From Cognatiluteimonas sedimenti (GTDB lineage: Bacteria; Pseudomonadota; Gammaproteobacteria; Xanthomonadales; Xanthomonadaceae), in the NCBI RefSeq assembly GCF_022808325.1, contig NZ_JALGCL010000001.1:849780-913779 (forward strand): a stretch of DNA of 64,000 nt, written 5' to 3'. How positions within the stretch are numbered: position 1 is the first letter of the stretch; each line of letters starts with the position of its first letter. This document shows, in pieces, positions 58,432 through 64,000 of the stretch. Below the pieces are notes generated by a model. That model had not been told where the DNA came from. It made no database searches and was given only the letters and a program-made list of their open reading frames with translations. Both the position numbers and the translations under genes were made by a program.

Positions 58432-59042
58432 CCCGTCTGCGCCCTCCATGCCAGGTAACCGATGCCCGACACCAGCAGTGCGGTGGCGATCCATCCCAGT
58501 GGCTCGATCCAGCGATGCAGTGCCGCTTCGGCACGCGCGCCGCCAAGGCGGATCGCGGCCGCGATCAGGTACACGCGCTTGCCGCGCCCGACCGCCATGC
58601 TGGCCATGAACGGCAGCAACGGCACCCCGACGATACCCGATGCCCAGGTGAAGAACTTCAGCGGGATCGGCGTGAATCCGGCCAGGACCAGGATCCAGAA
58701 GGTCTTCCAGGGCGAATCGGCGGCGATCCCGCGCAGGTACTCGACCTGTTCGTCGATCCGATCGATCCAGCCCAGGGACACCAGCAGCGGCTTGACCAGC
58801 TCGTAGGCGTAATGGCCGAGCGCATAGCCGAGCACCGCGCCAGCCAGCGAACCCAGCAGGCTCAACGATGCAAAGCGGAACGCACGTTTCGGCTGCGACA
58901 GCGCCATCGGCGCCAGCATCACTTCCGGGGGCACCGGGAAGAACACCGCCTCGGCGAAGCTGAGGCCGGTCAGCAACGCCGGCGCGCGCGGGTGGCGCGC
59001 CCAGGCCAGCGCGCGCTCGTAGATCGGGCCGAACAATTTCAT
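58428..59042 (-). CDS. yqaA: YqaA family inner-membrane protein (DedA/SNARE-associated type)
   Basis: Protein of 204 residues with about four to five transmembrane helices and the family pattern SFAEAVFFPVPPEVMLAPMA, followed by GSLAGAVLGYALGHYAYE and AGFTPIPLKFFTWASGI. This matches YqaA of the VTT/DedA superfamily, members of which may carry lipids or other substrates. Function is not firmly known. It overlaps nlpD by ATGA and lies between pcm and nlpD. Confidence 0.9.
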   Translation of the reverse strand: MKLFGPIYERALAWARHPRAPALLTGLSFAEAVFFPVPPEVMLAPMALSQPKRAFRFASLSLLGSLAGAVLGYALGHYAYELVKPLLVSLGWIDRIDEQVEYLRGIAADSPWKTFWILVLAGFTPIPLKFFTWASGIVGVPLLPFMASMAVGRGKRVYLIAAAIRLGGARAEAALHRWIEPLGWIATALLVSGIGYLAWRAQTG

Positions 59043-59073
59043 CGTCGGCCCCCGGCGCAGGCGTTGCGCGGCA

Positions 59074-59772
59074 TCAATCGATCATCCCGGAGAGCAGCGG
59101 CACGAACACCACCGCACCGAGGTTGTCCTGGCTGACCGCGCCGTCGGCATCCTTTCGCAGCCGCAGCAGCGACTGCCCGCTGCCGGCGCCGACCGGCGCG
59201 ACCAGCGTGCCGCCCGGCGCGAGTTGCGCGGTCAGCGCCTCGACCAGCGCCGGGGCCGCGGCGGTGACCACGATGGCATCGAACGGCGCGCATTCCGGCC
59301 AGCCGATGCGGCCGTCGTCGTGCTTGCTGCGCACGTTGAGGCCAAGCGTACGGAAGCGCTTGCGCGCAGTGCGGAGCAGCTCGCCGATGCGCTCGACCGT
59401 GTAGACCTCCAATCCGAGCGCGGCGAGGATCGCGCCCTGGTAGCCGGAGCCGGTACCGACTTCCAGCACCTTTTTCGGTTGCGCGCCATCGGCGAACAGG
59501 GCTTCGGTCATCTTCGCCACCACCCACGGCTGGGAAATGGTCTGGCCGTGCCCGATCGGCAACGCCGTGTCCTCGTACGCGCGGGTGGCCAGGGCTTCGT
59601 CCATGAACAGGTGCCGCGGCACGGTGCGGATCGCGTTGAGCACGCGCTCGTCGCGGATGCCCCCGCCGGGATGGGAACCGGCCCGCAGCCGTTCGATCAG
59701 GCGATCGCGCACGCGCTGGCTGGTCATGCCCAGGCCGACCGCTTCGGGTTGCAGGCGCAGGCGCGCGGTCAT
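59074..59772 (-). CDS. pcm: Protein-L-isoaspartate O-methyltransferase
   Basis: SAM-dependent methyltransferase of 232 residues that repairs isoaspartyl residues in aged proteins. The motif [13 protein letters not shown] is the acceptor side and [16 protein letters not shown] is the SAM loop. [17 protein letters not shown] and [10 protein letters not shown] follow. The start overlaps the surE stop by ATGA. The N-terminus is extended by about 15 residues relative to short forms. Confidence 0.95.
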   Translation of the reverse strand: MTARLRLQPEAVGLGMTSQRVRDRLIERLRAGSHPGGGIRDERVLNAIRTVPRHLFMDEALATRAYEDTALPIGHGQTISQPWVVAKMTEALFADGAQPKKVLEVGTGSGYQGAILAALGLEVYTVERIGELLRTARKRFRTLGLNVRSKHDDGRIGWPECAPFDAIVVTAAAPALVEALTAQLAPGGTLVAPVGAGSGQSLLRLRKDADGAVSQDNLGAVVFVPLLSGMID

Positions 59773-60551
59773 TCCGCGGCCTCGCCGAGTTCGGTTCCCA
59801 GGCCTTCGACCCAACTGGAAACCTGTTCGAGCGCCTGGTAGCGGGTCAGGTCGACGTTGATCGGCGTGATCGCGATATGGCCGCTGCGCACCGCGTTGAA
59901 GTCGGTCCCCGGACCGGCGTCCTGCTCGGGGCCGGCCGCGCCGATCCACCACCAGGTGCGGCCGCGCGGATCCGCCTGCTGCACGCAGGGCTCGGACTTG
60001 TGGCGGTTGCCCAGGCGCGAGACCTCGAAGCCGCGCACTTCCGACCACGGAACATCCGGCACGTTGACGTTGAGGATGGTGTCGGCCGGCAGCGGATCCT
60101 TTTGCAGCCGGGCGATGATCTCGACCGCGGCGCGCGCGGCGGTTTCGTAGTGCTCGCCGCGGTGGCCGCGGGTGGCGAGCGACATCGCAACCGCCGGCAG
60201 CCCGAGGAATCGCCCTTCCATCGCCGCGGCGACGGTGCCCGAGTAGATCACGTCGTCGCCGAGGTTGGCGGTGTTGTTGATTCCCGACACGACCATGTCC
60301 GGTTCCAGTTCCAGCATGCCGGTAATGGCCACGTGCACGCAGTCGGTAGGCGTGCCGTAGACGCACCAGGTGTGTTCGTCGCGCTGGAGCACCCGCACAG
60401 GCGCATCCAGGGTCAGGGAATTGCTGGCGCCGGAACGATCCCGGTCCGGGGCGACGACCAGTACTTCGTGCCCCGCCTCGCGCAGTCCCCGGGCGAGGAT
60501 CCGGATGCCGGGTGCGTCGACACCGTCGTCGTTGCTGACCAGTACGCGCAT
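59769..60551 (-). CDS. surE: 5'/3'-nucleotidase SurE
   Basis: Metal-dependent nucleotidase and exopolyphosphatase of 260 residues, a survival protein. The N-terminal metal site is [12 protein letters not shown]. Active-site features include [33 protein letters not shown] and [10 protein letters not shown] near the end. It overlaps pcm by ATGA, so the two are translated together. The ATG at 60551 is the family start. The smr-domain gene is divergent. Confidence 0.96.
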   Translation of the reverse strand: MRVLVSNDDGVDAPGIRILARGLREAGHEVLVVAPDRDRSGASNSLTLDAPVRVLQRDEHTWCVYGTPTDCVHVAITGMLELEPDMVVSGINNTANLGDDVIYSGTVAAAMEGRFLGLPAVAMSLATRGHRGEHYETAARAAVEIIARLQKDPLPADTILNVNVPDVPWSEVRGFEVSRLGNRHKSEPCVQQADPRGRTWWWIGAAGPEQDAGPGTDFNAVRSGHIAITPINVDLTRYQALEQVSSWVEGLGTELGEAAE

Positions 60552-60673
60552 GAAATCCTGACTTGCCCCCGGACGTGGAACCATGAAGGCGTGAGCGTGA
60601 GCGTCCATGATAGCGGATGCGCGCCGGCCGTCGGCACCATGCAGTCGCAGCCGCGCCACGCTAGGCTGGCGCC

Positions 60674-61237
60674 ATGGGAAAACGCCGCATGCCATCGCCC
60701 GGGGAACCGCCGCCGGCGCCACCGCAGGACGACGCGTCGCTGTTCCGCGATGCCATCGGCCCGGTGCGCGAACTGCCGCCCCGGGCGGCGCTCCCGCGCA
60801 AGCCGCCACCACGCGCCCTGCCTCGCATGGCCGCGCGCGACGACGCCCAGGCGTTGGGCGAATTCCGGCGGGCGCTGCAGGCCGACGTGCTGGAGGCCGG
60901 GGATGCACTCAGTTACCGCCGCGCCGAAATCCCGCCGCGCTTGCTGCAGCGGCTGCGCCGCGGCCTGTACGCGGCGCAGGACGAACTGGACCTGCACCAT
61001 GCCGACGCCCTTCGCGCCGAGGCACTGTTGCGCGATTTCATCAAGGCCTCGCTGCATGCCGGCCTGGGTTGCGTGCGCGTCATCCACGGCAAGGGCCTGC
61101 ATTCGGACAGTGGCGTGCCGGTGCTGAAGAACCTCGTGGATCGCGTCCTGCGCCAGCGTGCCGACGTGCTGGCCTTCCATTCGACCCCACCCGCGCAGGG
61201 CGGAAATGGTGCGGTGCTGGTGCTGCTGAAGCGCTGA
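60674..61237 (+). CDS. Smr domain protein, SmrB-like
   Basis: Protein of 187 residues with a C-terminal Smr domain. The domain is [19 protein letters not shown] followed by [22 protein letters not shown], which has the HGKG motif. The N-terminal [15 protein letters not shown] part is like SmrB (YfcN), the endonuclease that cuts mRNA at collided ribosomes. A role in collision rescue is likely by homology. It is convergent with truD, whose stop is 12 bases away. Confidence 0.87.
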   Translation: MGKRRMPSPGEPPPAPPQDDASLFRDAIGPVRELPPRAALPRKPPPRALPRMAARDDAQALGEFRRALQADVLEAGDALSYRRAEIPPRLLQRLRRGLYAAQDELDLHHADALRAEALLRDFIKASLHAGLGCVRVIHGKGLHSDSGVPVLKNLVDRVLRQRADVLAFHSTPPAQGGNGAVLVLLKR

Positions 61238-61249
61238 CACCCGCCGGGT

Positions 61250-62317
61250 TCAGGCGTCTTGCGCGGCCTGCCCCGCGGCGTCGGTGATCGCGCCAAGTTC
61301 GCCCAGGACGGTGGTCGCGTAGGCGCCCGGCGGCAACGAAAAACGCAGTTGCAGGATTGCCGCCCCTTGCCATGCCCATTCCAGCGCCTGCGGCAGCAGG
61401 CGGGTGGCGCGGCGCTCCTGCTTCAGCCCCGCAGCTTCCAGGCCGGCGCGCAACGCCAGCGATTGCGCATCGGCCAGCGCCCTGGTTTCCAGTTCCAGCG
61501 CGGCGGCGGCCGTGCGCAACCCGCCCCGCCCCCACAACGGCGCGCTCGGATGAATGTCGAATTCCGCCAGGCGCCGCGCGAGCGTCTCGTTGAACGATTC
61601 CGGTCCGAACACGCTGCGGCTGCCGTCGAGCATCCACGCTTCGCCCTCCAGCGCCTGGTCCCAGTTGCAGGCGGCCACTCGCGCCGCGAGCACCCGGTTG
61701 AACAGCTGCGAACGCGCAGCCGACAGCAGGTGCGTGCGTTGCGCGCGCGCCATCCGGCGTCCACCGAACATCGCCAGCGCATTGCCGACGTTGTCGCCGC
61801 CGCGGCCGAAGCGCTGCACGCCGAAGTAGTTGGGCACGCCGCGCGCGGCAATGGCGTGCAGCCTTGCATCGATGGCATCGCGGTTGCCGTCGACCTGGCG
61901 CAGCACCAGTTCGAAGCGATTGCCGGCGAGGGCCCCGCGCGGCAGCTTCTTCGCATGCCAGGCGTGGCCGAGCACCCGCAACCCCTCGCCTTCCAGCGCG
62001 GCGATGTCGGGCGCGACCTTCCTGGGCAGGTGCACGCTGAAGCGCTGTCGGGTCACGGCGTGGCGGTCCTTCAGCCCGGCGTAACCGACCCCGGCCTCGG
62101 CGATCCCGGCCCACTCCGCGATCCGCTTCGCGGCGAAGGCGGTGTTCATGCCGCGCTTCTGGATGTCGAGCAACAGGTGCTCGCCGCTGCCGCTGGGCGC
62201 GAATGCGTCCAGTTCCTCCACCAGGAAATCCTCGGGCGTGGCGCGGATCCGTGCCGACAATACCGGCGGCCCCAGCGCCTGCGGCCATGCGTCGCGTGGA
62301 CCCGCCTCGCTGCTCAC
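61250..62317 (-). CDS. truD: tRNA pseudouridine(13) synthase TruD
   Basis: Pseudouridine synthase of 355 residues. The catalytic Asp is in [18 protein letters not shown], with [16 protein letters not shown] also conserved. The fold includes the TRUD insertion domain. The start is a GTG at 62317, whose GTGA overlaps the ispF stop and decides it over other frames. The N-terminal [16 protein letters not shown] is typical. It lies between ispF and surE, in a long co-oriented run. Confidence 0.95.
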   Translation of the reverse strand: MSSEAGPRDAWPQALGPPVLSARIRATPEDFLVEELDAFAPSGSGEHLLLDIQKRGMNTAFAAKRIAEWAGIAEAGVGYAGLKDRHAVTRQRFSVHLPRKVAPDIAALEGEGLRVLGHAWHAKKLPRGALAGNRFELVLRQVDGNRDAIDARLHAIAARGVPNYFGVQRFGRGGDNVGNALAMFGGRRMARAQRTHLLSAARSQLFNRVLAARVAACNWDQALEGEAWMLDGSRSVFGPESFNETLARRLAEFDIHPSAPLWGRGGLRTAAAALELETRALADAQSLALRAGLEAAGLKQERRATRLLPQALEWAWQGAAILQLRFSLPPGAYATTVLGELGAITDAAGQAAQDA

Positions 62318-62796
62318 GCGCGCACGAGCAGGCAGATCGCCTGTGCCGCGATGCCTTCGCCGCGACCAGTGAAGCCGAGCGCCTCGGTGGTCGTGGCCTT
62401 GACGCTCACGGCATCCAGCGCGATCCCCAGCGCAGCCGCCAGCGTGGTGCGCATCGCCTCGACGTGCGGCCCGACCCTGGGCCGCTCGCAGACCACGGTG
62501 ACGTCGGCATTGCCCACGCGCCAGCCGCGCGCGCGCGCCAGCCCGTCGCAATGGTGCAGGAACGCCAGGCTGTCGGCGCCTTTCCATTGCGGATCCGAAG
62601 GCGGGAAGTGCCGGCCGATGTCGCCCAGCGCAAGCGCACCGAGCAGGGCGTCGCACAAGGCGTGGACGACGACGTCGCCGTCGCTGTGCGCGAGCAGCCC
62701 GCGATCGTGCGGCACGCGCACTCCGCCCAGCATGACGTGGTCGCCGTCGCCGAAGGCATGCACGTCGAATCCCTGGCCGATGCGGATGCCGTTCAT
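62314..62796 (-). CDS. ispF: 2-C-methyl-D-erythritol 2,4-cyclodiphosphate synthase IspF
   Basis: Enzyme of the non-mevalonate isoprenoid pathway, 160 residues, working as a trimer. The metal site uses Asp8 and His10 in GQGFDVHAF and a later His in [38 protein letters not shown] is at the end. Its start overlaps the upstream membrane gene by ATGA and its stop overlaps truD by GTGA, so the run is tightly coupled. Confidence 0.97.
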   Translation of the reverse strand: MNGIRIGQGFDVHAFGDGDHVMLGGVRVPHDRGLLAHSDGDVVVHALCDALLGALALGDIGRHFPPSDPQWKGADSLAFLHHCDGLARARGWRVGNADVTVVCERPRVGPHVEAMRTTLAAALGIALDAVSVKATTTEALGFTGRGEGIAAQAICLLVRA

Positions 62797-63458
62797 AGCG
62801 CCGATCCTCGCACACGCCGATGCGCGTCCGCCCACGCCGCCCATGCCACCAGCAGCCACTGCGCCAGTCCCACCGCGGCGAGCGCGCCGATGCCCGGCGG
62901 TGGCGGGCCAAGCACGTTGCCCGCGTACACCAGCACGAGGAACGCCAGCAGCACCGCCATGGACCAGTTCCCGATCCGGTCACGCGCCCGGGAAATCCGC
63001 AGGTACATCAGTGCGCCCAGCGCGAGCAAGCCCAATTCGATCGCCAGGCTCGCGGGCATCGAATTCCACAGGCCGAGCCCGGCCAGTGGCGACCCTGGGG
63101 CGGGCGTCCACGGCAGGTCGGGCACGTGCACCACCCAATCCAGCAGCCAATGGCTCGGAACCAGCAATGCCAGCACGAAGGCATCGCGCGGGCGTCGACG
63201 CCACAGGAAATGGCAGCCGCCCAGGACGAGGCCCGCCAGCACCAGCGTGGCCAGGCTGTGCGACCAGGGATAGTGGTCGAACAGCAACGGCGTCACCGTG
63301 GTCGCACCGACCTGGATCCGAACGGTTTCCACGCCCGCGAGCAGCAGCGCCGGCCAGGCCAGGTCCGCAAGCTGCGCCGCCAGCACCAGCGTACCCAGTG
63401 AAGTCGCCGGGACCGCGCGCTTGGCGGCCAGCGCGACCGCGAAGTGCCCCAGGAACAT
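62793..63458 (-). CDS. Multi-pass membrane protein (YdjM/DUF457-like), inserted between ispD and ispF
   Basis: Protein of 221 residues with about five to six transmembrane helices. [15 protein letters not shown] near the start, [14 protein letters not shown] and [12 protein letters not shown] are His-rich membrane motifs that suit the YdjM/DUF457 family, sometimes described as membrane-bound metal-dependent hydrolases. The match is judged by pattern only. It starts 4 bases after the ispD stop and overlaps ispF by ATGA, so it is inside the isoprenoid operon. Whether it works in that pathway is unknown. Confidence 0.75.
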   Translation of the reverse strand: MFLGHFAVALAAKRAVPATSLGTLVLAAQLADLAWPALLLAGVETVRIQVGATTVTPLLFDHYPWSHSLATLVLAGLVLGGCHFLWRRRPRDAFVLALLVPSHWLLDWVVHVPDLPWTPAPGSPLAGLGLWNSMPASLAIELGLLALGALMYLRISRARDRIGNWSMAVLLAFLVLVYAGNVLGPPPPGIGALAAVGLAQWLLVAWAAWADAHRRVRGSAL

Positions 63459-63461
63459 GCG

Positions 63462-64000
63462 TCAGTCCTCCCCGGCGGCGGCGCTGCGCAGCAGGAACGC
63501 CACCAGCGCCAGGTCCGCGCGAGTGGTGACCTTCAGGTTGTCCTCGCTGCCCTCGACCAGCAGCGGCCGGTGGCCCTGGCGCTCCATCGCCATCGACTCG
63601 TCGGTGACGACCACGGCGTCGCGCTGCGCGGCTTCCAGCGCGCGCGTCAGCTGCAGGCGCCGGAACAGCTGCGGCGTGAGCGCGCGCCACAGGTGCTCGC
63701 GTGGCTGGGTGGCGTCGATGCCGCCGTCGTCGCCGGCGCGCTTGAGGGTGTCGCGCACCGGCGCGGCGAGGATCGCGCCCACCGGATCGGCGCGGCCGCG
63801 CTCGAGCAGTTGCTGCAGGTCGGCCTGCGACAGGTTGGGGCGCGCCGCGTCGTGGACCAGCACGAAATCGTCGGGGCGCACGCTCGCCGGCAGCGCGGCA
63901 AGCGCCGCCAGCACCGAATCGGCACGGGTCGCGCCGCCGAGGCAGGCGACGATGGGCTTGCCCTCCAGCTCGGTCCAGCCGGGCCAGTGCGGATCGCCGT
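63462..64000 (-). CDS. ispD: 2-C-methyl-D-erythritol 4-phosphate cytidylyltransferase IspD, N-terminus cut by window edge
   Basis: Partial cytidylyltransferase of the non-mevalonate pathway, with about 179 residues visible. The catalytic region includes [11 protein letters not shown] and [30 protein letters not shown] and [19 protein letters not shown] are conserved. The missing N-terminus should hold the CTP-binding LPAAGxGxRM loop. It is upstream of the membrane gene and ispF, on the same strand. Confidence 0.95.
   Translation of the reverse strand, partial: GDPHWPGWTELEGKPIVACLGGATRADSVLAALAALPASVRPDDFVLVHDAARPNLSQADLQQLLERGRADPVGAILAAPVRDTLKRAGDDGGIDATQPREHLWRALTPQLFRRLQLTRALEAAQRDAVVVTDESMAMERQGHRPLLVEGSEDNLKVTTRADLALVAFLLRSAAAGED

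Overview
The window is high-GC DNA that reads as a chromosomal segment of a gammaproteobacterium of the Lysobacteraceae/Xanthomonadaceae (Lysobacter, Luteimonas or Pseudoxanthomonas type). The taxonomic call is an inference. It rests on the GC-rich codon use, the pairing of an OprP-like porin with two PstS genes ahead of pstCAB-phoU, the miaA-hfq-hflX-hflK-hflC-purA order, the truD-surE-pcm-yqaA-nlpD order with no rpoS next to nlpD, a TPR-sulfotransferase paired with a TonB-dependent receptor, and REP-like intergenic hairpins. No phage, plasmid, insertion sequence, rRNA or CRISPR array was recognised.

Layout from left to right. 1-3.7 kb holds NudL (cut by the edge), a DUF1289 protein, a divergent-looking FKBP protein, an enoyl-CoA hydratase, a small cysteine-rich protein and endonuclease III. 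3.7-12.0 kb is a phosphate island: an OprP-like porin, an FMN reductase, two PstS paralogues (one exported, one a lipoprotein), pstCAB and phoU. Three PhoB-box-like 11-bp direct repeats precede the porin and each pstS, and a 748-bp gene-free, repeat-rich gap separates the two pstS genes. 12.1-21.5 kb carries RNA enzymes (rnt, rlmB, rnr), tRNA-Leu(CAG), an AlkA-like glycosylase, small membrane proteins, an SRPBCC protein and a DesK/NarL-type two-component pair. 21.7-24.9 kb has GNAT-minC-minD-minE and a HExxH hypothetical protein whose only start codon lies in a REP element.

25-32 kb is more accessory: an M2 (ACE-like) peptidase lipoprotein, two tandem small secreted proteins resembling detached N-terminal domains of Oar-like receptors, a Rieske oxygenase with an APC permease, and an overlapping VOC/MFS pair. 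32.4-35.7 kb is gcvP behind a tandem glycine riboswitch. 35.7-40.2 kb holds stress-type small genes (hemerythrin, isochorismatase-like hydrolase, glycine-zipper protein) and an orphan double-PAS histidine kinase that grew by internal duplication. 40.3-47.0 kb is the miaA-hfq-hflX-hflKC-DUF2065-purA cluster. 47.1-53.1 kb holds PutP and a TPR-sulfotransferase/TonB receptor pair. 53.2-64 kb is core: folP, ftsH, rlmE, yhbY, an Mth938-like gene, and the long overlapping run ispD - membrane gene - ispF - truD followed by surE-pcm-yqaA-nlpD.

Most of the window is housekeeping DNA and no clearly new multi-gene system is evident. The strongest items for a second look are the duplicated PstS system with its Pho boxes, the repeat-rich gap between the pstS genes, the REP-embedded start codon, the orphan receptor-domain proteins, the recent PAS duplication, and the membrane gene inserted between ispD and ispF.
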